Below are positions 43,019 to 51,869 of a stretch of 64,000 nt of DNA, in pieces (the first letter of the stretch is position 1; every line of letters begins with the position of its first letter). The position numbers and the translations under genes were made by a program. The stretch comes from Thermotogaceae bacterium (GTDB lineage: Bacteria; Thermotogota; Thermotogae; B21-G9; HyVt-16). The DNA lies in NCBI GenBank assembly GCA_029981435.1, contig JARRBB010000005.1, positions 1 to 64,000 of the forward strand, given 5' to 3'. The notes beneath the pieces are model-generated. The model was given only the letters and a program-made list of their open reading frames with translations. It was not told the origin of the DNA and ran no database searches.

Positions 43019-43384
43019 ATGAGACATAGAGTAAAAAACAAAACTCTTAATAAATACGCAAGTCATAGAATCGCAATGTTGAGAAACATAGCACGTGAGG
43101 TCTTCGAACATGGTACTATAATCACAACTGCTCCAAAAGCCAAAGCCGCAAGAGTACTAATTGAAAAAATAATCACGAAAGCTAAAAGAGGAGATATTTG
43201 GTCAAGAAGGCTGATCGATAGAGAACTTCATGACAGGCGTCTCACAAACAAAGTTGTAGATGAGATAGCACCAAAGTTCAATGATAGAAATGGTGGCTAC
43301 ACAAGGATTCTAAAACTTGGTCAGAGAAGAGGCGACGGAGCCGAGATGGTTTTATTACAACTTGTTAAGACTGAAGAGGAGTAG
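43019..43384 (+). CDS. rplQ: 50S ribosomal protein L17
   Basis: [42 protein letters not shown]. Confidence 0.97.
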   Translation: MRHRVKNKTLNKYASHRIAMLRNIAREVFEHGTIITTAPKAKAARVLIEKIITKAKRGDIWSRRLIDRELHDRRLTNKVVDEIAPKFNDRNGGYTRILKLGQRRGDGAEMVLLQLVKTEEE

Positions 43385-43395
43385 ATCCAGATCAA

Positions 43396-43647
43396 TTGGA
43401 AAGAGTTTTGATTTTCTTCTTAATGGTCAATCTTCTTGGGTTTTTAGGGGGCTTCTTTGGAAAAAACGGTAAATATAAAGTCATAAACTCTTTCAACGAG
43501 TACCTTTTTTCGTTGGGGGGAGGGGCGTTTGGTTTTTTGCTATCCCTTTTCATTTTAAAAAAATTCCCTTCCTTTAAAAGTTTGATTTTGATGATAGTCA
43601 CGAATTTTGCAATTTATGCTTCATTGTTAGCAATAAATGTAAAATAA
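43396..43647 (+). CDS. Small integral membrane protein, possibly DUF1294-like
   Basis: 83 aa, 2-3 hydrophobic segments, GGGAFGFLLSLFILKKFPSFKS; TTG start; lies in the rplQ-rho gap. Confidence 0.5.
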   Translation: MERVLIFFLMVNLLGFLGGFFGKNGKYKVINSFNEYLFSLGGGAFGFLLSLFILKKFPSFKSLILMIVTNFAIYASLLAINVK

Positions 43648-43713
43648 CTTCTAATTTCAGTCGCAATAACAGCTTTTAGTATTGTTGCTGATACAAACAT
43701 GGGAGGTGTCAAT

Positions 43714-45078
43714 TTGAGCAAAGAGAAAAATGTTGAGGATTTGAACAATCAAGAAGTTTCCTCAGAGAAAGATAATTTCAACGATACCAAAAAGAATAGA
43801 AGAGACGAAATAAGAGAAATGGAATTGGATATAAGAAAGTTACAGGATATGAAAATAAAAGATCTTTACAAACTTGCAAGGAAACTTGGCATATCGAATT
43901 ACACTTCTCTGAGAAAAAAAGATTTGATTTTTAGTATTCTGGATGCTCAGGCAAGAGAATATGGATATTTCTTCGAAGAAGGCGTGCTCGATATTCATCC
44001 TGATGGATACGGTTTCCTGAGAAGTGATAATCTTCTTCCCGGCAATAACGACATTTATGTTTCCCAATCGCAAATTAAAAAATTCAATCTCAACACAGGA
44101 GACGTCATCTCAGGACAGGTAAGACCTCCTAAAGAAGGCGAGAAATATTACGCTCTTTTACGAATAGAAGCTATAAATTACAAACCGCCATCGTATGCTT
44201 CTGAAAGAATAAACTTTGAAAATCTCACACCGATTTATCCGAACGTTCAGTACGTACTCGAAACTGATCCGAACATTTTGAGTACCAGAATCATCGATTT
44301 GTTCGCTCCAATAGGTAAAGGTCAAAGAGGTCTGATAGTTGCACCTCCAAAGACAGGTAAAACAACCCTTTTAAAAGAAATTGCAAACGGTATAGCAAAA
44401 AACTATCCAGACACTCAAAGAATAGTGCTTCTAATCGACGAAAGACCTGAAGAAGTGACTGATATGAAAAGATCTGTAGATGCACAGGTTATAGCTGCAC
44501 CTTTTGACATGCCACCAGAAAAACAGATCAAAGTTGCAGAATTGACCCTTGAAATGGCCAAAAGACTTGTAGAGTTCGGCTATGACGTTGTAATTTTGCT
44601 TGATAGTTTAACAAGACTCGCAAGAGTCTATAATGTTTACGTCCCACCAAGTGGTAAGCTCTTGTCTGGTGGTGTTGATCCCTCAGCATTGTTTAAACCA
44701 AAGCACTTTTTTGGAGCAGCCAGAAACGTTGAAGAAGGTGGTAGTCTCACAATAATAGCCACCGCACTTGTTGAAACAGGGAGTAAAATGGATGAAGTAA
44801 TCTTTGAAGAGTTCAAAGGCACTGGAAACATGGAACTCGTTCTTTCAAGGTTACTCGCAAATAAACGTATTTTCCCTGCTGTAAATTTGAACCTTTCAGG
44901 AACAAGAAAAGAAGAATTGCTGCTAGACGAGAATACTTTGAGGAAAGTCTGGATTCTCAGAAGAATGCTTTCTACTCTCGATGAAGAAGAAGGATTGAAC
45001 CTGATCTTTAGAAAGTTAAAAGAAACGAAAAGTAATGAAGAATTTCTCGCTCTGATAGATATGGAAAAAGCGAAATAA
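43714..45078 (+). CDS. rho: Transcription termination factor Rho with charged N-terminal extension
   Basis: IGKGQRGLIVAPPKTGKTTLLKEIA; VLLIDERPEEVTDM; SGGVDPSALFKPKHFFGAARNVEEGGSLTIIATALVETGSKMD; TTG start after gggaggtg. Confidence 0.95.
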   Translation: MSKEKNVEDLNNQEVSSEKDNFNDTKKNRRDEIREMELDIRKLQDMKIKDLYKLARKLGISNYTSLRKKDLIFSILDAQAREYGYFFEEGVLDIHPDGYGFLRSDNLLPGNNDIYVSQSQIKKFNLNTGDVISGQVRPPKEGEKYYALLRIEAINYKPPSYASERINFENLTPIYPNVQYVLETDPNILSTRIIDLFAPIGKGQRGLIVAPPKTGKTTLLKEIANGIAKNYPDTQRIVLLIDERPEEVTDMKRSVDAQVIAAPFDMPPEKQIKVAELTLEMAKRLVEFGYDVVILLDSLTRLARVYNVYVPPSGKLLSGGVDPSALFKPKHFFGAARNVEEGGSLTIIATALVETGSKMDEVIFEEFKGTGNMELVLSRLLANKRIFPAVNLNLSGTRKEELLLDENTLRKVWILRRMLSTLDEEEGLNLIFRKLKETKSNEEFLALIDMEKAK

Positions 45079-45131
45079 ATTAAAAATCTTCATCATATTT
45101 TTTCTTATCTTCTTTCAAAGAAGGTGATACT

Positions 45132-46121
45132 TTGCCTGCTAACCTGCCACCAGAATATAAAAGGACAGAAGAAAGACTAAAAGAAGCCAAAACAGTTGAA
45201 GAAAAAATAGAGATAATTGAAAGACTCATATCTTTGCTTCCTCGTCATAAAGGTACTGATAAACTTTTTGCAGATCTTAAGAGAAGGCTCTCAAAACTTA
45301 AAGATATTGCAGAGCAAGAAAGAAAAAAGAAGACAAAAGGTTACGATCCTTTTTTGATAGAAAAGGCCGGGGCTGGTCAAGTTATGATAGTCGGACCTCC
45401 CAACTCTGGGAAGTCCTCTATACTTGCAACACTGACAAATGCAAATCCTCAAATCGCTGATTTCCCTTTTTCAACTACCAAACCACTTCCAGGGATGATG
45501 GATTTTGAAGATATTCAGATTCAGCTCATAGATTTACCCCCAATAATCGAATCTCATGTAGATCCTTTGATGGTGAACGCGATAAAACGTGCCGATGGAG
45601 CAATAATAGTGGCCGATTTATCAAATGACGGTGTTCTTGAAGATACTGACATGGTCATTAAAAAACTCGAAGAAAAAAAAGCAGTTCTTTCATGGGATAA
45701 ACCTGAAGAACTTGATGTTGGTCGTGATTGGATCAGAAGTTTTATCGTAGCCAATAAAGAGGATTTTGAAGATTCTAATGAACGTCTTGAAATACTTAAA
45801 GAATTTTATTCTTCAAGATTCCCAATTCTATCTTTTTCAGCTTTAACTAAAACTGGGATTGAAGATTTAAAAAATAAAATTTTCGAGATGCTGAGTGTGA
45901 TACGTGTTTACAGTAAACCACCTGGTAAGCCTCCAGATTTCGATAAACCATTCATTCTAAAGAAAGGAAGTACAGTTAAGGACTTAGCAGCAGAAATCCA
46001 CAAAGATTTTGCTGAAAGATTAAAAGGGGCCAAACTGTGGAACATCGAAGAAAAAACGTATATAATGGTTGAAAGAGATTATGAAATTAAGGATAAAGAT
46101 GTGATAGAAATAATCGTATAA
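45132..46121 (+). CDS. TGS-domain GTPase, Obg/DRG superfamily
   Basis: MIVGPPNSGKSSILATLTNANPQIADFPFSTTKPLPGMM; C-terminal TGS GSTVKDLAAEIHKDFAERLKGAKLW. Confidence 0.88.
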   Translation: MPANLPPEYKRTEERLKEAKTVEEKIEIIERLISLLPRHKGTDKLFADLKRRLSKLKDIAEQERKKKTKGYDPFLIEKAGAGQVMIVGPPNSGKSSILATLTNANPQIADFPFSTTKPLPGMMDFEDIQIQLIDLPPIIESHVDPLMVNAIKRADGAIIVADLSNDGVLEDTDMVIKKLEEKKAVLSWDKPEELDVGRDWIRSFIVANKEDFEDSNERLEILKEFYSSRFPILSFSALTKTGIEDLKNKIFEMLSVIRVYSKPPGKPPDFDKPFILKKGSTVKDLAAEIHKDFAERLKGAKLWNIEEKTYIMVERDYEIKDKDVIEIIV

Positions 46122-46134
46122 TGGGGGTATATCG

Positions 46135-48501
46135 TTGAACAGGAAGAATATAGAGTCACTTCTGAGAGAAAAAGGCAAACTGCTTTTAGATGGTGCACAT
46201 GGTACCTATTTCATGTCCAAGGGGTATACAGAGGAAATTCCTGATCTACTTAATTTGAAAGCAGTCGATGCCGTTTTGAACCATCACGTTGAATATTTAA
46301 AAGCCGGTGCAGATATTCATCTTACGAATACCTTCAATTCAAGCAGAGAAAAACTTAAAAAATATGGTATCGAGGACCTTTTTGAAAAACTCAACATTGA
46401 AGCAGTCAGAATAGCGAGAAAAGCAGTTGGGGAAAAAGCACTGGTCTTTGGAGACATAGGACCCACTGGTTCGCTTTTAAAACCTCTTGGAGAATTATCC
46501 TTCGATGAAGCTTTTGAAAATTTTAGAGAACAAACCGAATTGTTGATTGAAAATGGTGTCGACGGAATAATGCTTGAAACCTTCTCTGACATACTCGAAT
46601 TGAAAGCAGCTTATCTCGCTGTAAGAGATATTTCAAAAGATATTTTTCTAATAGCTCATCTGACATTCGAAGAAAATGGTAAAACATTGACTGGAACAGG
46701 ACCAGAAGCGTTTGCTGCTTTGTTTAACGACCTCGATGTTGACGCAATAGGTATAAACTGTTCTGTTGGTCCTCATGAAATGCTTCCGGTATTTCAACAG
46801 CTCAGCAAATATTCAAAAAAATTTCTCAGTGTTGAGCCCAATGCGGGAATTCCTGTTCTCGAAAATGGTGTTACCCGTTTTCCAGTCGGGCCAGAAGAAT
46901 TTTCAAAAGCGATGTTGAACTTCGTTAAATCAGGTGCCAGAATCATTGGAGGCTGTTGTGGCACTACTCCTGAACATATAAAACTTTTGCGAAAATTGCT
47001 CGATGAAACCGAAACTGCATCACCAGAAGTAGATGAAGTGGAGTTAATAACGAGCAGAACCAATATGGTAAACCCTTCTGAAAAGTTCATCGTTGTTGGT
47101 GAAAGACTTAATTATTCTGGAAGCAAAAAAACAAAAAAATTCATGGAAGAAAAGAACATAGAAGAATTGGTAAAGATAGGCCTGGAGCAGAAAAATTCTG
47201 GTGCGGATCTAATAGACGTTAATTTTGGGCTTCAGAGAGATCTTCTATTTTCAAAGGAATTTATAATTCAACTCGAAAACAGATGTGGAATTCCGATATC
47301 TTTTGATGTTCAGGATATTCAACTTTTAGAAGAATTGCTCAGAGTGTATCCCGGAAGACCTCTGATTAATTCCTCAAGAGCTCTTGAGAGCGATCTTGAA
47401 TTGTTTGCCGAACTTTTAAAAAAGTACGGTGGAATGCTTATACTTCTTTCTGCAAAAGATAGTTTTGAAGAGGATTTTGAATACCGTTTCAAATCTGCAC
47501 TAAACGGGGTTGAGATGCTTGAAAAACTTGGTGTGTCCAGGACTCGAATTTTTGTTGATCCATTGGTTTTTTCAATGGGAGCAGGCCATGATCCGTTGAT
47601 CACTCTCAGATTGATAGAAAGATTCAATAAATCTGGGTTAAAAACGATAATAGGTCTTTCGAATTTATCTTATGGTATGCCGTTGAGAAAAGATATAAAC
47701 GCTGTTTTTCTAAGTCTTTCACTTGAAAGAGGGTTGAGTGCGGCAATTATGAATCCGAATGATGAAAGAGTTATGAACAGTTTAAAGGTTTACAATCTGA
47801 TTTTTGGTAAAGACGAACTGATCTTTTCAGTTGAAAACAAAGAAAGTAATTTGATAAACTCTATTCTATCTGGTGAAACCAAACAACTCAAGGAAATTTT
47901 GGAAAAAGAACTTACCCAGAAAAGCTTTGCTGAGTCTGTAGAAGAAATTATAAGACCTGTGATGAGAGAAATAGGAGAACTTTATGAGGCAAATAAAATT
48001 TACCTACCACAACTTTTAACTGCAGCTAAGGTGGTTAAAGAGGTTATGGAATTCTTCGAAGAAAAGGAAAAGTCAAAAACAAATCCAGAAAAATCTGAAA
48101 CTGCGAAAGTGATTCTTGCAACTGTCAAAGGAGACATTCACGATATAGGCAAAAACTTAGTAGCGGCACTGATGAAAAGCAACGGTGTTGATGTTATAGA
48201 TCTTGGAAGAGACGTTGATTCTGAAAAAATAGTTGAAGTTGCTAAACGTGAAAAACCTGTTTTAATAGGACTTTCAGCCATGATGACTACAACTGTTCCG
48301 CGAGTAAAGGAAGTTGTAGAAAAGCTTAAGGGAGAGAATTTAAATATACCGGTAATAACTGGTGGCGCTTCTATGACCGAGAAACTTGCCAAAGAATTTG
48401 GAGCGGATTACTATGCACATACCGCTATAGACGGTTTAAGAATTTTAAGGAGTTTGATACATAATGAAAGCAATTTACAGAGAGATTCTGGAAGAACTTA
48501 A
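46135..48501 (+). CDS. metH: Cobalamin-dependent methionine synthase lacking the AdoMet reactivation domain
   Basis: Homocysteine-binding GGCCGTTPEHI, pterin-binding domain, B12-binding GDIHDIGKN; ends after the B12 domain. Confidence 0.88.
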   Translation: MNRKNIESLLREKGKLLLDGAHGTYFMSKGYTEEIPDLLNLKAVDAVLNHHVEYLKAGADIHLTNTFNSSREKLKKYGIEDLFEKLNIEAVRIARKAVGEKALVFGDIGPTGSLLKPLGELSFDEAFENFREQTELLIENGVDGIMLETFSDILELKAAYLAVRDISKDIFLIAHLTFEENGKTLTGTGPEAFAALFNDLDVDAIGINCSVGPHEMLPVFQQLSKYSKKFLSVEPNAGIPVLENGVTRFPVGPEEFSKAMLNFVKSGARIIGGCCGTTPEHIKLLRKLLDETETASPEVDEVELITSRTNMVNPSEKFIVVGERLNYSGSKKTKKFMEEKNIEELVKIGLEQKNSGADLIDVNFGLQRDLLFSKEFIIQLENRCGIPISFDVQDIQLLEELLRVYPGRPLINSSRALESDLELFAELLKKYGGMLILLSAKDSFEEDFEYRFKSALNGVEMLEKLGVSRTRIFVDPLVFSMGAGHDPLITLRLIERFNKSGLKTIIGLSNLSYGMPLRKDINAVFLSLSLERGLSAAIMNPNDERVMNSLKVYNLIFGKDELIFSVENKESNLINSILSGETKQLKEILEKELTQKSFAESVEEIIRPVMREIGELYEANKIYLPQLLTAAKVVKEVMEFFEEKEKSKTNPEKSETAKVILATVKGDIHDIGKNLVAALMKSNGVDVIDLGRDVDSEKIVEVAKREKPVLIGLSAMMTTTVPRVKEVVEKLKGENLNIPVITGGASMTEKLAKEFGADYYAHTAIDGLRILRSLIHNESNLQRDSGRT

Positions 48502-49711
48502 AAAAAAGCAAATAGCCGATGATCTTTATCTGCCAGATTACACCAGATATTCGATAGTAAATCTGGTGAGTTTCATATTAAAGCACTTTAGAATTGAACC
48601 TTTATTTGAACCTTATCCTTTGAACGAATTATTGGAACTGAGTTTGAAAGATAAGATCGTGTTATTTGTGATCGATGCACTTGGATATAACTTATACAGA
48701 AGAATTTTTAATCGTTTTAAAAGCAACCTCTCAGTATTCAAAGACATAGATTTTTTTCCAATGACATCCGTTTTTCCTACAACCACAGCTTCTGCGCTAA
48801 CAAGTTTGAATACAGGATTAACTCCTTTACAACATGGAATGATTGGTTATATACTCTTTCTAAAAGAATTTGGACTTTTGGCAAACATGATCGAACTTGC
48901 ACCGGTTGGTATGGAACGCGATCTTTTATTGAAATCCGGTCTCAATCCAGTCAAATTCATTAGTGGCCCGACTGTTCATGAATTACTTAAAGAAAATGGA
49001 GTTGGTTCATTCACCGTGACAGCTTCGATATTCAAGAACACAGGATTCAACAGAATGCATACGAGTGGCTCGAACGTTAGAACCTACCAGAGTTTTAGTG
49101 ACTTGTTCTCGACGATCAGGAAGACACTTAAAACAAACAAAGACGAAAAATTTCTTTTGATTGCTTATTGGGGATTGGCAGATACACTTGCACATAGAAA
49201 AGGTCCTTTGTCTGAAGAATATGAATCCGAGATCTTCTGGATGCTGAAAATGTTTGAAGACGAGGTTTTAAGTAAAGTTCCACCATCCATATTTAAAAAA
49301 ACCTTGTTCATGATAACAGGAGATCACGGTCAGAAGCCAACAAGCTGGGAAGACGAGATCTGGCTAATTTCAAATGATGAATTCTGTTCAAAATTGAGTA
49401 TTCCACCGACCGGTGAACAAAGAATGATGTATCTGTTTGTCAAAAATAGATCAGAATTCAGAAACTTTTTTGAGGACAGATATGGAGATTACGCTATGCT
49501 GATCGATTCCATTGATGCAATAAAAATGGGACTGTTTGGTTTAGGAAAACCTCATCCTAATCTTTTGGATAGAATCGGCGATTTTGTCCTTTTAACTAAA
49601 AGCGGATACTCTTTCAATTACAGATACACGGGACAGGAAAAAAGCCTGAAAGGAAGACATGGCTCTTTAAGTGAAGATGAACTTTTTGTACCGCTTATAC
49701 TTGCTGGATAA
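48464..49711 (+). CDS. Alkaline phosphatase/phosphodiesterase superfamily protein
   Basis: VLFVIDALGYNL..FPTTTASALTSLNTGLTPLQHGMIGY; MITGDHGQ; overlaps metH by 38 bp. Confidence 0.75.
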   Translation: MKAIYREILEELKKKQIADDLYLPDYTRYSIVNLVSFILKHFRIEPLFEPYPLNELLELSLKDKIVLFVIDALGYNLYRRIFNRFKSNLSVFKDIDFFPMTSVFPTTTASALTSLNTGLTPLQHGMIGYILFLKEFGLLANMIELAPVGMERDLLLKSGLNPVKFISGPTVHELLKENGVGSFTVTASIFKNTGFNRMHTSGSNVRTYQSFSDLFSTIRKTLKTNKDEKFLLIAYWGLADTLAHRKGPLSEEYESEIFWMLKMFEDEVLSKVPPSIFKKTLFMITGDHGQKPTSWEDEIWLISNDEFCSKLSIPPTGEQRMMYLFVKNRSEFRNFFEDRYGDYAMLIDSIDAIKMGLFGLGKPHPNLLDRIGDFVLLTKSGYSFNYRYTGQEKSLKGRHGSLSEDELFVPLILAG

Positions 49712-49724
49712 GAAGGTGTTTAAT

Positions 49725-49991
49725 ATGACTGTTGAAACCTTTCTGGATGCAATGAATGAAGGAATAACAGTTTTTCTTATGGTTATCGCACCAGTTCTGC
49801 TGATAAGCTTACTGGTGGGGCTTATAATAAGTATATTCCAGACGGTTACACAGATAAACGAGCAGACGGTAACTTTTGTTTCAAAAATATTCGCCGTTTT
49901 TATTTCTCTGCTATTTTTGGGGGGATGGATGCTTCAGAAACTCGTTGATTACTTTTATTCTATCCTGTCTTCTTATTTCAACATGATTTAG
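49725..49991 (+). CDS. fliQ: Flagellar export protein FliQ
   Basis: PVLLISLLVGLIISIFQTVTQINEQTVTFVSKI. Confidence 0.93.
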   Translation: MTVETFLDAMNEGITVFLMVIAPVLLISLLVGLIISIFQTVTQINEQTVTFVSKIFAVFISLLFLGGWMLQKLVDYFYSILSSYFNMI

Positions 49992-50008
49992 AATTTAAAA
50001 GATTAGGG

Positions 50009-50800
50009 ATGATAGATATGCCACCAGAACTCGCAAATTTTCTCGAAACGAAATTTTTGGTTTGGTTGTTGATAATATCAAGAATATCCGGTTTGTTCAT
50101 ACTAATGCCGTTTTTTAGCGGTGATTTTATTCCTAACAATTTGAAAATAATGATAATTCTGTTTATCTCATGGCTCGTACTACCAGTCGCTCCAACTGTT
50201 TTACCTCTTGACACCAATCTTTTTATGGTAGTTGTTATGAGTCTTATAAATTTTATAATAGGTTTTTTGATCGGTGCGATTGTTTTCGTGCTTTTTTCAA
50301 GTATCCAATTTCTCGGTGAAGTTTTCGGGCTTCAGCTTGGATTTGCAGTAGCGACACTCTTCGATCCACAGATTTCCGAGGAAACTAACATAATTGGTCA
50401 ACTACTTTACATGTTAGGTATTTATGTTTTCGTTGCAATAAAAGGTCCTCATCTGATTCTTGGCACCATAATAGGAAGTTTTCAAACGATACCCGTAAAT
50501 TTTTTCAGATTGAACAACATGGTATTCTATGACATAGTAAAATTAGGTGGAAGAATTTTCAGAATAGGTATGGAATTAGGAATACCCTTAATAGCTTTTA
50601 TGATAATCGTAACGTTCATAATAGGAATACTCTCTCGTTTGATGCCTCAAATGAATCTCTTTATGGTTGGATTACCTCTGAAGGTTCTGGTTGGTATTTT
50701 AATGTTGCTTGGTTTGTTACCGGTAATAGCAGAGGTTGTTTCAGGACTTTCAACAGAAATCATAAAGGAGGTTGAAAAGGTATTAAAGAATTTAGGATAA
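50009..50800 (+). CDS. fliR: Flagellar export protein FliR
   Basis: RISGLFILMPFFSG..LLPVIAEV..; gene order. Confidence 0.92.
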   Translation: MIDMPPELANFLETKFLVWLLIISRISGLFILMPFFSGDFIPNNLKIMIILFISWLVLPVAPTVLPLDTNLFMVVVMSLINFIIGFLIGAIVFVLFSSIQFLGEVFGLQLGFAVATLFDPQISEETNIIGQLLYMLGIYVFVAIKGPHLILGTIIGSFQTIPVNFFRLNNMVFYDIVKLGGRIFRIGMELGIPLIAFMIIVTFIIGILSRLMPQMNLFMVGLPLKVLVGILMLLGLLPVIAEVVSGLSTEIIKEVEKVLKNLG

Positions 50801-51867
50801 GGATTGAACTTGATATCTTCCAGGATCCAGATAGAACAGAAAGAGCGACTCCAAGGCGAAGGCAAAGAGCGCGTGAAGAGGGTAGAGTAGCTCAATCAAG
50901 AGATTTGAGCATGGCATTAACCTTTCTTGCTATGATCGGATCACTGAGTTTTTTAATCAGGAGTGTTTACAACTTTCTTCTTGAAAATGTCAACTTCTTT
51001 TTTTCCTTTCCAGAACTTGACGAATCAACATTCATGTTTTATATGAAAGAATCACTGCTTAGAGCCTTATATAGTATTGGATTACTCTTTGCAGTTGGAG
51101 TGGCGGTTTCTTTAATGAGTGTATTCTTGCAGACGAGATTTTTGATAGCTCCAAAAGCTTTGAAGATAGATTTCAAAAGATTAAATCCTGTTGAAGGCTT
51201 CAAGAGACTGTTTTCTCTCAGATCTTTGATGGAGTTTTTAAAAAATATTCTCAAAATAGCTTTCATAGGTATTATAGCCTTCATCTTTCTCAAATCAGAA
51301 TGGAGTAATTTCTTTGTGATGCCTTTTTTGCCTCTTGAAGAATCAAGTAGCAGAATGTTTTACGATATATTTCAGATAGCCATCAGGTGTGGAATAGCAC
51401 TTTTAGCCATTGGAATCTTCGATTACTTTTATCAGAAATGGGAATTTGAAAGAAGTATAAGGATGACCAAACAAGAAATAAAAGAAGAGTACAAAGAAAC
51501 AGAAGGAAATCCTGAAATAAAGAGAAGACAAAGACAACTCATGGCAGAAATTATCCGAAGACGCATGCTTCAAGAAGTACCGGAGGCCACTGTCGTTATA
51601 ACCAACCCTGAGCATATAGCTGTTGCCTTAAAATATGATATTGATAAAATGGAAGCACCTGTAGTCGTTGCAAAAGGTGCAGGTGAAATCGCAGAAAAAA
51701 TAAAAGAAATAGCTCGTGAAAATGGTGTTCCAATTATAGAGAACCCTCCTCTCGCAAGGGCTATATACAGATTGAGCGAGGTCGGTGATGAGATACCTGT
51801 GGAACTGTACAGAGCAGTTGCTGAAGTTATAGCACAGGTTTATAGAATGAAAAGGGTAGAGGTGTAA
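50782..51867 (+). CDS. flhB: Flagellar export switch protein FlhB; probable non-canonical ATT start
   Basis: NPEH autocleavage motif (VVITNPEHIAVALKYD); conserved N-terminus ERATPRRRQRAREEGRVAQSRDL lies upstream of the first ATG (50905). Confidence 0.85.
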   Translation: MKEFRIRIELDIFQDPDRTERATPRRRQRAREEGRVAQSRDLSMALTFLAMIGSLSFLIRSVYNFLLENVNFFFSFPELDESTFMFYMKESLLRALYSIGLLFAVGVAVSLMSVFLQTRFLIAPKALKIDFKRLNPVEGFKRLFSLRSLMEFLKNILKIAFIGIIAFIFLKSEWSNFFVMPFLPLEESSSRMFYDIFQIAIRCGIALLAIGIFDYFYQKWEFERSIRMTKQEIKEEYKETEGNPEIKRRQRQLMAEIIRRRMLQEVPEATVVITNPEHIAVALKYDIDKMEAPVVVAKGAGEIAEKIKEIARENGVPIIENPPLARAIYRLSEVGDEIPVELYRAVAEVIAQVYRMKRVEV

Positions 51868-51869
51868 TT

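Noticed and set aside
43392-43601. Minus-strand ORF opposite the 83-aa membrane protein
   Set aside because: The plus-strand frame fits operon direction and has membrane-protein character; the minus product is a Lys/Pro-rich shadow.
45095-45130. Hairpin cttctttcaaagaag before the TGS GTPase as a terminator
   Set aside because: Stem is A-T rich with almost no loop and no T run downstream; likely chance near the RBS.
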